Positions 54,914-64,000 of a stretch of 64,000 bases of DNA are shown here, piece by piece. The position numbers and the translations under genes were made by a program. Below the pieces are notes generated by a model, which worked only from the letters and a program-made list of their open reading frames with translations, made no database searches and was not told the DNA's origin. Every line of letters begins with the position of its first letter. Positions within the stretch are counted from its first letter, which is position 1. The stretch comes from Rhodococcus jostii NBRC 16295 (GTDB lineage Bacteria; Actinomycetota; Actinomycetes; Mycobacteriales; Mycobacteriaceae): positions 1 to 64,000 of the forward strand of contig NZ_BCWY01000039.1 of the NCBI RefSeq assembly GCF_001894825.1. The letters are read 5' to 3'.

Positions 54914-55321
54914 GTGCCGAAGACCACCGAAGGCGGCAAGCCGAAGAAGAGCGAACTCCCCGGGACTCTGAAGAAGTCGTCCGAGAAGGCGCAGCGCACG
55001 TTTGCGAAGGTCTACGACTCCGCCATGGACCAGTACGGGGACGAGGAACGGGCGCACCGGGTCGCGTTCGACGCACTGAAACACAGCTACGAAAAAGTCG
55101 GCGACCACTGGGAGGCCAAGGAGGAGAAGGGCCCCTCGGACGACCGGGCGAAGAGCGGCGGCCCGAACCCGTCCGGTGAGACGGCCGAGGGCGTCGATGC
55201 CAACGCGAGCAAGGAACATCTGATGCACATCGCGCAGCGACTCGACATTCACGGCCGGTCCACCATGACCAAGGACGAGCTCGTCGACGCGATCGAGAAG
55301 GCGAATCGGAGAGCGGGATGA
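54914..55321 (+). CDS. ChaB-family protein with C-terminal Rho-N/SAP-like helix pair
   Basis: GTG 54914 (GAGGAGG upstream) gives 135 residues. SELPGTLKKSSEKAQRTFAKVYDSAMDQYGDEERAHRVAF, read as KVYDSAMDQYGDEERAHRVA, is a ChaB fold, once linked to cation transport regulation. A charged linker leads to SKEHLMHIAQRLDIHGRSTMTKDELVDAIEKA, read as MHIAQRLDIHGRSTMTKDEL, which resembles a Rho N-terminal/SAP-like nucleic-acid-binding motif. The stop overlaps the next ATG (ATGA), implying coupling with the dehydrogenase. Confidence 0.82.
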   Translation: MPKTTEGGKPKKSELPGTLKKSSEKAQRTFAKVYDSAMDQYGDEERAHRVAFDALKHSYEKVGDHWEAKEEKGPSDDRAKSGGPNPSGETAEGVDANASKEHLMHIAQRLDIHGRSTMTKDELVDAIEKANRRAG

Positions 55322-56499
55322 GAGCCGTCACCTGGCAGGGCAAACGGAAGGTCAGCGTGGACACCGTCTCCGACCCGGTGATCGAACAGAAGACCGACGC
55401 GATCGTCGAGATCACCACCACCAACATCTGCGGCTCCGACCTCCACCTGTACGAGGTGCTCGGCGCGTTCATGAACGAAGGCGACATCCTCGGTCACGAG
55501 CCGATGGGCGTCGTCCGCGAGGTCGGGTCCGAGGTGACCGACGTGAAGGTCGGCGACCGGGTGGTCATTCCGTTCCAGATATCCTGCGGCAGTTGCCACA
55601 TGTGCGATCTGAAGCTGTTCACCCAGTGTGAGATCACCCAGACCCGGGACCACGGCATGGGCGCGGCGCTGTTCGGCTATTCGAAGCTGTACGGGAGCGT
55701 TCCCGGCGGCCAGGCCCAGTATCTTCGGGTGCCCCATATGAAGAACACTCACATCAAGGTCCCGGAAGGTCCACCGGACTCGCGTTTCGTGTACCTGTCC
55801 GACGTGCTGCCGACGGCATGGCAGGCCGTCGAATACGCGGACATTCCCGACGGCGGTTCCGTCGTCGTTCTCGGGCTCGGGCCCATCGGCGACATGGCGG
55901 CACGCATCGCCGCGCACAAGGGTTTTCGCGTCATCGGTGTGGATCTCGTGCCCGAGCGCCTCGACCGGGCGAAGGCGCGGCAGATCGAGACGGTAAACCT
56001 GAACGACGCCAAGGGCGACCTGGGCGACGTGATCCGGGAGATGACCGACGGCCGCGGTCCCGATTCCGTCATCGACGCGGTCGGCATGGAAGCGCACGGC
56101 TCCCCCGGGGCGAAGCTGTTGCAGCAGGTCACGTCCCTGCTGCCCGACGCCATCGCCGGACCGCTGATGTCGACGGCGGGAATCGACCGGCTCCACGCGC
56201 TGTACTCGGCGATCGACATCGTCCGGCGCGGCGGCACCATCTCCCTCGCCGGGGTGTACGGAGGAATGGCCGACCCGCTCCCGATGCTCACGCTGTTCGA
56301 CAAGCAGATTCAGCTCCGGATGGGGCAGGCCAACGTGAGGCGGTGGGTCCCGGACATACTGCCGCTGCTCACCGACGCCGACCCCCTCGGCGTCGACACC
56401 TTCGCCACCCACGAACTGCCGTTGGACCACGCCCCGCATGCGTACGAGATCTTCCAGAAGAAGGAAGACGGCGCGGTGAAGATCCTCCTGAAGCCGTAA
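55318..56499 (+). CDS. zinc-dependent medium-chain dehydrogenase (formaldehyde-dehydrogenase-like)
   Basis: This 393-residue MDR protein has catalytic zinc region NICGSDLHLYE (Cys about 38) and GHEPMGVV with the His-Glu pair. The structural-zinc loop CGSCHMCDLKLFTQC lies at about 91-105, and NAD motif VVLGLGPIGDMAA at about 182-194. The long insertion before the cofactor domain matches glutathione-independent formaldehyde dehydrogenases and related alcohol dehydrogenases. It is coupled to ChaB upstream and followed after 20 bp by a PfpI/DJ-1 gene. Confidence 0.9.
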   Translation: MRAVTWQGKRKVSVDTVSDPVIEQKTDAIVEITTTNICGSDLHLYEVLGAFMNEGDILGHEPMGVVREVGSEVTDVKVGDRVVIPFQISCGSCHMCDLKLFTQCEITQTRDHGMGAALFGYSKLYGSVPGGQAQYLRVPHMKNTHIKVPEGPPDSRFVYLSDVLPTAWQAVEYADIPDGGSVVVLGLGPIGDMAARIAAHKGFRVIGVDLVPERLDRAKARQIETVNLNDAKGDLGDVIREMTDGRGPDSVIDAVGMEAHGSPGAKLLQQVTSLLPDAIAGPLMSTAGIDRLHALYSAIDIVRRGGTISLAGVYGGMADPLPMLTLFDKQIQLRMGQANVRRWVPDILPLLTDADPLGVDTFATHELPLDHAPHAYEIFQKKEDGAVKILLKP

Positions 56500-56519
56500 T
56501 CCCCGGAAAGGAATTGCCC

Positions 56520-57083
56520 ATGACATCCACAGAGACGTTGCGCGGCCGGAGGGTCGCGATCCTCGCCACCGACGGCGTGGAGGAAGTCGAACTCGTCGAA
56601 CCTCGCACGGCAGTCGAGGGCGCGGGCGCGGAGGTGCGGCTGATCTCGCTGTCCCCCGGCAAGATCCAGGCCATGAACTCGGACGTGAACGAGGCAGGCA
56701 CCTACGCCGTCGACGCCGTCGTCGGAGACGTGTCCGTCGGCGACTTCGACGCACTGATCCTGCCCGGCGGCACCACGAACCCCGACCACCTCCGGATGGA
56801 CGAGTCGGCTGTCGGCTTCGTCCGCGATTTCGTCAATTCGGGCAGACCGGTGGGCGTGATCTGCCACGGACCCTGGACGTTGGTCGAGGCCGACGTCGTC
56901 CGCGGTCGCACTCTCACGTCGTATCCCAGTGTGCGCACCGATATCCGCAACGCCGGCGGAAATGTCGTCGACGAGGAAGTCGTGGTGGACAACGGACTGG
57001 TATCGAGTCGCAACCCGGGCGACCTCCCCGCGTTCTGCGCGAAGATCGTCGAAGAATTCGCCGAGGGCCGCCACCCGCAGTGA
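56520..57083 (+). CDS. PfpI/DJ-1-family protein (glyoxalase/deglycase-type)
   Basis: ATG 56520 with GGAAAGGA upstream gives 187 residues. GRRVAILATDGVEEVELVEPRTAVEGAGAEV, read as AILATDGVEEVELVEP (catalytic Glu), and GVICHGPWTL with the nucleophilic Cys (about 118) and its His identify the class I glutamine amidotransferase-like PfpI group. These act on reactive aldehydes, glycated proteins or as peptidases. Grouping with a formaldehyde-dehydrogenase-like gene suggests aldehyde stress as the theme, which is an inference. Confidence 0.9.
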   Translation: MTSTETLRGRRVAILATDGVEEVELVEPRTAVEGAGAEVRLISLSPGKIQAMNSDVNEAGTYAVDAVVGDVSVGDFDALILPGGTTNPDHLRMDESAVGFVRDFVNSGRPVGVICHGPWTLVEADVVRGRTLTSYPSVRTDIRNAGGNVVDEEVVVDNGLVSSRNPGDLPAFCAKIVEEFAEGRHPQ

Positions 57084-57103
57084 CCGTTCGTCGGCAGGCG
57101 TCG

Positions 57104-58291
57104 TCATCCGGGGTCCGGGACCGTCACCACCACGCGGGTGCCCGCACCGGGTGAGGACGTGACGTCGAAGGTCCCGCCCAGGCTCTCGACCCGCACGATG
57201 TTCGACGCAAGCCCGATGTGCCCCTGCGCCACCCGTTCCGGGATGACGGCCGGATCGAAGCCGGCGCCGTCGTCGGCGACGGTCAACGTGATCCGCCCGC
57301 CGTCACGGTCGAGGGTGAGTTCGATCTTCGTGGCGCGGGCATGCCTGGTCACGTTGGTGAGCAGTTCCCGCGCCACCCGGTAGAGCAGTTCCTGGCAGTC
57401 CGGGTGGCCGACCTCGTCGAGGCTCACCGACATCTCGACCTCACCCCGGCGGTCGTGCAGATCCGCGAGTTCGCGCAGTGCCGCGGTAAGGCCCAGTTGC
57501 GCGAGCACCTGCGGATGCAGGGTGGTGACGGTGGAGCGCAGTTGCGCCGCGGTCTCGCGGAGGGCGGACTCGGCGGCGTCGAGCGTCTGGTCGGGGTGCC
57601 GCTCCAGGGCCCCCTCCACGTCGAGTCGGGCGGCGAGCACATTCTGCAGAGGCCCGTCGTGGAGGTACTCGGCCAGTTGCCTGCGCTCGCGTTCCTCGGC
57701 GCCCATCGACTCCGCGACCAGTTGCCTGCGCACGTCCATCAGCGAGATCACCGTCGCCGAGCGTCGGACCAGCACGTACGACAACGCCGTGGTGGCCGCC
57801 GCGAGCCACAGCAGGAACCCGAAGTACAGGTACACCTCGTCGGGGAAACCCACCGCGTCGTCACGTTTCGAGTAGACGATCCACACCGCCTGATACCCGA
57901 CGGCGGTGCAGACCCCGACGATCGCCGTCAGACGCGGCCGGTACTGGAACGCCACCGAGATCGGCAACAGGAAGAACACCGGCAGCAGCACCGACGTCGC
58001 GCCGCCCGAGGCGACACACAGCGCCACGACCGCGGTGACGTCCGCCGCGGTCGATACCCAGCCCGCCCACGGCCCGACCTCCCGCACGAGGACGAAGATC
58101 AGCCAGCCGAGCGCGACCACGGCGTACCCGATCAGCAGTCCGGCGAAGACGTCGGGTTTCCAATGCGTCACGTGGATCACCGGCCCGAGGAGCGCCATCA
58201 GTCCGATCAGCGGTAGCCGCAGGGTGGCGGTCACCCGGACGGCCTCGGTGGTGTAGCGACGGACTACGCGGCTCCGGGACGGATGGGGCAC
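57104..58291 (-). CDS. NarL-type sensor histidine kinase
   Basis: The 395-residue protein starts at GTG 58291, 1 bp after the response-regulator stop. The N-terminal half has about five or six membrane segments and no recognisable sensor domain. The HisKA_3 dimerisation helix ERRQLAEYLHDGPLQNVLAAR carries the phospho-His (about 212), and TVADDGAGFDP and GHIGLASN are ATP-binding boxes. It probably senses a membrane or intramembrane cue and phosphorylates the partner at 58293. Confidence 0.92.
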   Translation of the reverse strand: MPHPSRSRVVRRYTTEAVRVTATLRLPLIGLMALLGPVIHVTHWKPDVFAGLLIGYAVVALGWLIFVLVREVGPWAGWVSTAADVTAVVALCVASGGATSVLLPVFFLLPISVAFQYRPRLTAIVGVCTAVGYQAVWIVYSKRDDAVGFPDEVYLYFGFLLWLAAATTALSYVLVRRSATVISLMDVRRQLVAESMGAEERERRQLAEYLHDGPLQNVLAARLDVEGALERHPDQTLDAAESALRETAAQLRSTVTTLHPQVLAQLGLTAALRELADLHDRRGEVEMSVSLDEVGHPDCQELLYRVARELLTNVTRHARATKIELTLDRDGGRITLTVADDGAGFDPAVIPERVAQGHIGLASNIVRVESLGGTFDVTSSPGAGTRVVVTVPDPG

Positions 58292-58292
58292 G

Positions 58293-58976
58293 TTATTCCA
58301 GCAGACCGCGTCGCATCGCCTCCGCCACGGCTGCCGCGCGGTCGCTCACACCGAGCTTCTCGTACAGGCGCTGGACGTGGGTTTTCACCGTCGACGGGGC
58401 AAGATACAGTTCGCCGGCGATCGTGGGGATGCTCTGACCTTGCGCGATGAGCGCCAGCACTTCCTTCTCCCGACCGCTCAGCACCGGGCCCACCGGTTCA
58501 CTGCGGCGGCGGACCTCCCCGGCCAGTCCGACGGCGAGGGAGGCCGGGAGGACGTCCCGGCCCTGGGCGCAGTCCAGGACTGCTTTCACGATTTCGGCCC
58601 GCGTCGACTCCTTCGGCAGGAAACCCGCGGCCCCCTCCTGCAGTGCGTGGTAGACGATCGCGGACTCGTCGTGCGCCGACAGCAGCAGGACCCGCGTGGT
58701 GAGTTCGGCCCGTCGCACGGCCGCGGCGACCTGGGAACCGTCCAGTTCGGGCATCCGGTAGTCGAGCAGGGCGACGTCGGGGGCGAGTTCGCGGATCAGG
58801 GCCAGCGCAGCCGCGCCGTCGTCCGCCTCGCCGACCACCTCGATGTCGCCACTCGCGACGAGGGCTCGAACGACACCGTCGCGGAAGATCGGGTGGTCGT
58901 CGCCCACCACGACCCGCACCGCGGCGCTCACTGCGACGTCCGATGCGGTGTGACTCCGGCGAAGTCCATGGCTCAC
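58293..58976 (-). CDS. NarL/LuxR-family response regulator
   Basis: The 227 residues have a receiver domain with VVVGDDHPIFRDGV, phospho-acceptor Asp in ALLDYRMPELDG, and the KEST motif lysine in GFLPKESTRAEI. They also have a LuxR HTH, LSGREKEVLALIAQGQSIPTIAGELYLAPSTVKTHV, read as LSGREKEVLALIAQG and LAPSTVKTHVQRLYEKLG. It is first in an operon with the kinase. It is divergent from a small secreted-protein gene at 59198, a candidate target. Confidence 0.93.
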   Translation of the reverse strand: MSHGLRRSHTASDVAVSAAVRVVVGDDHPIFRDGVVRALVASGDIEVVGEADDGAAALALIRELAPDVALLDYRMPELDGSQVAAAVRRAELTTRVLLLSAHDESAIVYHALQEGAAGFLPKESTRAEIVKAVLDCAQGRDVLPASLAVGLAGEVRRRSEPVGPVLSGREKEVLALIAQGQSIPTIAGELYLAPSTVKTHVQRLYEKLGVSDRAAAVAEAMRRGLLE

Positions 58977-59197
58977 TTTCTCACGAGACCCGGCCCGCGC
59001 GAGGCAGTTCGCCGCGCCCTGTCCCCCGATCGGGGGACACCGGATTCATCCCCGCCAAGGCCCTGTCGGTGGACAGACGGCGGCGCGCATCCGCGACATA
59101 GTTGTTGCACACCGGAAAGCGGGGAGATCGGAAACCGAAACCCCCACGGCCCCAGACCTTCCACCCCTCGAAGCGTCCGAACCCAGGAGAAGCCATC

Positions 59198-59674
59198 ATG
59201 CGCACCAACGCCCGCCGCCGCGTCGCACTCTTCATCGCCCTGCCCGCCACCGCACTGGCCGTCACCGGATTCGCCATCGCCGCCGCCGGGGTCGCCAACG
59301 CCGGCACGATGCCGACGTCGGGACCCACGATCGCAATGACGATCAGCAACGACACCGATCTGCCGATGGTCCTCCAAGGGTGGTCGAACCCGTACGGGCA
59401 GTGGATTCAGGCGCCGTCGGACTACCTCGCCCCGCACAGCAGCGAGATCGTGAAGGCATACTCCACCGACCCGAACGGCGTAGAGGTCGACGCCACCTAT
59501 TCACTCCCCGGCGGCGCCCAGGCCGTGTTCCGCGCCGACAACTACAGCAACACGACCGACGTGGACGGCACTCGCGTGGACGCCAACTTCGGCCACGCCT
59601 ACGGCATCAGCAGCTGGATCGACTCGGGCTACCCGAACATGAACGCCGGCTACCACCTCTACGGACACCCCTGA
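59198..59674 (+). CDS. small secreted protein of unknown function
   Basis: ATG 59198 with AGGAGA upstream gives 158 residues. Signal peptide VALFIALPATALAVTGFAIA leads to a likely cut after VANA (about 35). The mature ~123 residues are rich in Tyr, Asn, Ser and Asp, contain no cysteine (ISNDTDLPMVLQGWSNPYG; FRADNYSNTTDVDG), and look beta-rich, like small crystallin-type or carbohydrate-binding folds. It is divergent from the two-component system and followed by a 48-codon gene. Confidence 0.75.
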   Translation: MRTNARRRVALFIALPATALAVTGFAIAAAGVANAGTMPTSGPTIAMTISNDTDLPMVLQGWSNPYGQWIQAPSDYLAPHSSEIVKAYSTDPNGVEVDATYSLPGGAQAVFRADNYSNTTDVDGTRVDANFGHAYGISSWIDSGYPNMNAGYHLYGHP

Positions 59675-59720
59675 TCGACGAACCGACCATCCACCGAACC
59701 CTCGACGAAAGACCGAGAAC

Positions 59721-59867
59721 ATGTACACCAACGTCACCGAAACCCCCACCCCGACCGTCTCGCGCGCACTGTGGACCACCGAAGAGATCAAGGCACGTCT
59801 CGAGGTAATGGACATTCCGCGCTCGCACACCCGCCGCGGGCCCCGCTGGGGCAGCCGCGACCGATAA
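59721..59867 (+). CDS. 48-residue hypothetical protein
   Basis: ATG 59721 to TAA 59867 encodes MYTNVTETPTPTVSRALW, an acidic helix (TTEEIKARLEVMDIP), and a basic Arg-rich tail ending SRDR. It follows the secreted-protein gene by 46 bp on the same strand. Codon use is typical of the genome, with C or G at most third positions, but the ribosome-binding site (GAAAGA) is weak. There is no membrane or signal segment. It may be a real small gene in the same transcript. Confidence 0.5.
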   Translation: MYTNVTETPTPTVSRALWTTEEIKARLEVMDIPRSHTRRGPRWGSRDR

Positions 59868-59925
59868 GCCGGGGGGCTGGGGGCTGAGCCGGGGGGCTGG
59901 GGGCACTGAGCCGGGGGGCTGGGGC
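59868..59925 (+). repeat. G-rich tandem repeat (GAGCCGGGGGGCTGGGG, three units), possible G-quadruplex
   Basis: Three near-identical units hold six runs of four to six G within 57 bases immediately after the 48-residue frame and before a hairpin. Confidence 0.75.
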
Positions 59926-59970
59926 CCGATGTCGCACTGATCCACTCCGACAGGATCAGTGCGACATCGG
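59926..59970. terminator. 45-bp hairpin between convergent genes
   Basis: Perfect 18-base arms (CCGATGTCGCACTGATCC and its complement) flank nine bases. It lies downstream of both the 48-residue frame and hspR. CCGATGT links it to the hairpins at 14535 and 30996. Confidence 0.8.
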
Positions 59971-59996
59971 TTCGTTCCACCCGAAAGATCGCCGGG

Positions 59997-60404
59997 TCAG
60001 CGCTGGTGCCGCGGCTTCCACACGACGAGCGCGTTACTCCGCGGGATCGGCACGAGGTCGCGCCGGTAACCGGCGTGGACCTTCGCGATCTCCTCCGCCA
60101 GCTCCCGCACCCGATGTTGCAGAGCCTCCACCTGGTTGGTGAGCTCGATGATCCGTTTGATCCCGGCGAGGTTGACTCCCTCGTCCTGGGAGAGCCGTTG
60201 CACCTCGCGGAGCAGGGCAACATCCCGCGGCGAGTACCGCCGCCCGCCACCGGAAGTGCGGTGCGGGGTGACGAGACCGAGCCGGTCGTAGTTGCGCAAC
60301 GTCTGAGCGTGCATGCCCGCGAGTTCCGCGGCCACCGAGATCACGAAGATCTGGGCGTCCGGATCAACGGAAGTTTCGCGGGGATCCCCGGTCGTGTTGC
60401 TCAT
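59997..60404 (-). CDS. hspR: heat-shock repressor HspR (MerR family)
   Basis: ATG 60404 overlaps the dnaJ stop (ATGA) and is preferred over 60419. The 135 residues begin with a MerR HTH: VISVAAELAGMHAQTLRNYDRLGLVTPHRTSGGGRRYS, read as VAAELAGMHAQTLRNYDRLG. A coiled-coil helix (INLxGIKRI-type NLAGIKRIIELTNQVEALQHR) follows. HspR represses dnaKJ and clpB through HAIR sites with DnaK as co-repressor. It is the last gene of the operon. One predicted target site is before clpB at 47982. Confidence 0.95.
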   Translation of the reverse strand: MSNTTGDPRETSVDPDAQIFVISVAAELAGMHAQTLRNYDRLGLVTPHRTSGGGRRYSPRDVALLREVQRLSQDEGVNLAGIKRIIELTNQVEALQHRVRELAEEIAKVHAGYRRDLVPIPRSNALVVWKPRHQR

Positions 60405-61588
60405 CAGGCACCTGCCCACCCGGCCCTGGGATCGAATCCGCTGGCCTTCTCTGCTTCCAGATAGGTCTTCAGTGCCTCGGTTGCCGGGTCGTCGAGCTTC
60501 TGCGGAACAGCGACCTTGACCGTGACCAGCAGGTCACCGGCGCCACCGGCGCGCTTGGGGACGCCTCGGCCGCGCACCCGCAGGATCCGGCCGTCGGCCG
60601 TGCCCGCCGGAATCTTCACACCGACCCGTCCCTCCAAGGTGGGGACGGAGACGGTGGTTCCGAGCACGAGCTCACCGTAGCTGACGGGGACGACGAGGGT
60701 GAGGTCGTCGCCGTTGCGGCCGAACACCTTGTCGGGGCGCACCCGCACGGTCACGAACAGGTCGCCGGACGGTGCGCCGCGCAGGCCCGCCTCGCCCTGG
60801 CCGGCCAGCCGGATCTTCTGCCCGTCACTGACACCCGCCGGAACGCGGACGGTGATGGTGCGGGTCCGGTTGGTGACCCCGTTGCCGTGGCAGACCTCGC
60901 ACGGCGAATCGATGATGGAGCCGGTGCCGCGGCAGTCGTCGCACGGCTCACTGAACCCGAACGCGCCCTGGTTGCGGCTGACGATTCCGGTTCCGTTGCA
61001 GCGTGGACACACTCGTGGGCTGGTGCCCGGCTTGGCACCGCTGCCGTGGCAGGTGGTGCACGGTGACGGGCTGGTCAGCCGCAGCGGAACCGTGACACCG
61101 AGCGTGGCTTCGCGGAATTCGAGGGTGGTCTCCGTCTCGACGTCGCTTCCACGACGGGGACGGTTGGTGGTGCGGGTCGCGCCGCCGCCACCGGCGCCGC
61201 GGTTGAACAGGCCGCCGAAGATGTCGCCGAGGCCGCCGTCACCGGCCGCCGCGCCGCCACCACCGAACAGGTCGTTGATGTCGAATCCGCCCTGGCCGAA
61301 ACCGCCGGCTCCGGGGTTGAATCCGCCGCCGCCCTGACCGAACCCACCGCTGGCGAACAGCCGCCGGGCCTCGTCGTATTCCTTGCGCTTCGCAGGATCC
61401 GACAGCACGGCGTGGGCTTCACTGACGGACTTGAAACGCTCCTCCGCCTTCGCGTCGCCGGGGTTCGCGTCGGGATGAAGGTCGCGGGCGAGCTTGCGGT
61501 ACGCCTTCTTGATTTCGTCGGCGGACGCGCCGGACGAGACGCCCAGCTCCTTGTAGAAGTCCTTTTCGATCCACTCCCGTTGGCTCAC
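60404..61588 (-). CDS. dnaJ: co-chaperone DnaJ
   Basis: The 394 residues comprise a J domain with HPDAN (the HPD motif, about 38-42), a long Gly/Phe-rich region (about 80-140), and four CxxCxGxG-type zinc repeats ([32 protein letters not shown]). A C-terminal substrate-binding domain follows. It stimulates DnaK ATPase and delivers clients. The gene overlaps hspR and lies 22 bp after grpE. It is the DnaJ1 type linked to hspR in actinobacteria. Confidence 0.97.
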   Translation of the reverse strand: MSQREWIEKDFYKELGVSSGASADEIKKAYRKLARDLHPDANPGDAKAEERFKSVSEAHAVLSDPAKRKEYDEARRLFASGGFGQGGGGFNPGAGGFGQGGFDINDLFGGGGAAAGDGGLGDIFGGLFNRGAGGGGATRTTNRPRRGSDVETETTLEFREATLGVTVPLRLTSPSPCTTCHGSGAKPGTSPRVCPRCNGTGIVSRNQGAFGFSEPCDDCRGTGSIIDSPCEVCHGNGVTNRTRTITVRVPAGVSDGQKIRLAGQGEAGLRGAPSGDLFVTVRVRPDKVFGRNGDDLTLVVPVSYGELVLGTTVSVPTLEGRVGVKIPAGTADGRILRVRGRGVPKRAGGAGDLLVTVKVAVPQKLDDPATEALKTYLEAEKASGFDPRAGWAGA

Positions 61589-61610
61589 TGGGCGTCTCCT
61601 CCTCTCGCTG

Positions 61611-62257
61611 TTACTCTTGTTCCGACTCGGCGGGCTTCGCAGCCCCGTCGGAGGTGTTCGCGCCGGCGTCGCCGACGCGATCGATCACAGCTACCATCGC
61701 ATGCCGCAGGACGCGATCACCGAATTTGTAGCCCTTTCGCATGACCGTGCCGAGAACGGGGTCGTGACCCTCGCCCTCGTGCTGCACTGCCTCGTGCAGC
61801 GACGGATCGAATGCGTCGCCCTCGGCACCGAACTCGCTCAGGCCGAGCGAGGTGAGGGTGCCGGTGAGCTTGTCTGCCACACCCTTCAACGGCCCCGAGT
61901 CGAGGTCGCCGTGGCTGCGGGCACGGTCGAGGTCGTCCAGCACTGCGATGAGCTCACCAACGACGGACGCCTTGGCGTTCGCGATGTCGGACTGCTTGTC
62001 ACGCTGGACGCGGCGACGGTAGTTGGCGTACTCGGCCTGCAGTCGCTGCAGGTCCGCGGTGCGCTCGGCCAACTCGTCCGTCTCCGGAGCCGCCGTCTCC
62101 GGCAGCGCCCCTTCGTCCACCGAGCCGGGCTGCGGAGCGGCAGCGGTGCCCGCGAGGGGCTCCACTACCGGCTCCGTGTCCCGTGTCTGACCGGTCTCGG
62201 GGTCGATCTTCCGCTTGTCCACGAAAGTGACCGGTTCCTGCTCGGTGTTGTCGGACG

Positions 62258-62261
<4 letters not shown>
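61611..62261 (-). CDS. grpE: nucleotide exchange factor GrpE
   Basis: GTG 62261 overlaps the dnaK stop (GTGA) and gives 216 residues. A disordered acidic N-terminus leads to a coiled coil ([23 protein letters not shown], read as [18 protein letters not shown]). The beta domain ends with [23 protein letters not shown], read as [18 protein letters not shown]. It releases ADP from DnaK. The C-terminal tail is Ala/Glu-rich. It lies between dnaK and dnaJ in one operon. Confidence 0.96.

Positions 62262-64000
<1,739 letters not shown>

Overview
This window is high-GC actinobacterial chromosome, most likely from a large-genome Rhodococcus (jostii/opacus/wratislaviensis type) or a close relative. The signs are GTG/TTG starts, mycolyltransferase-like and type II flavohemoglobin genes, and core gene order like the Mycobacterium tuberculosis Rv0350-Rv0385 block (recalled from knowledge, not searched). 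It holds about 65 protein genes, one of them split by a frameshift. I found no tRNA, rRNA, CRISPR array or insertion sequence.

Layout: 1-13.6 kb is mostly oxidoreductases and hydrolases: the end of an acyltransferase-like gene, an SDR-ndh pair, a lipoamide-dehydrogenase-like enzyme, two tandem carboxylesterases sharing a nearly identical 267-bp tract, an SDR, a VOC protein, an alpha-methylacyl-CoA racemase, a MocR regulator and a frameshifted phoD. 13.6-17.5 kb holds ogt, purA and the Rv0358/Rv0359-like pair. 17.5-26.5 kb is an accessory insertion: an HxlR regulator, a three-gene redox operon (sulfite-oxidase-like, ferredoxin-reductase-like, DUF6510), an MFS exporter with a thiolase, a WYL regulator facing a PNPOx protein, and zinc-type and FUSC exporters. 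26.5-33.6 kb returns to core synteny (DUF3151, Rv0361-like, fba, two DedA genes, GH76). 33.6-48 kb carries trmH-like, YhhN, a ScbR-like TetR, benE, a MarR/MFS pair, pyrE, a DUF5666 protein and clpB. 48-59 kb carries a mycolyltransferase-like esterase, three flavohemoglobin-family genes, an acyl-CoA ligase, a CinA / ChaB / dehydrogenase / PfpI group and a two-component system. 60-64 kb is the dnaK-grpE-dnaJ-hspR operon, with the dnaK start beyond the window.

Two cross-cutting signals stand out. First, there are nine palindromes of exactly 40 bp, most with GTGAGT...ACTCAC ends and differing self-complementary interiors. They sit mostly at gene ends, several donate the TGA stop codon, and one is translated inside a reading frame. 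Second, three 24-bp inverted repeats (CTGACT-N12-AGTCAG) lie before the HxlR gene and between the divergent redox operon and MFS gene, defining a small local regulon. Other candidate operators are a HAIR site before clpB (with hspR 12 kb away), and inverted repeats beside the WYL, MarR, CDF and BenE genes.
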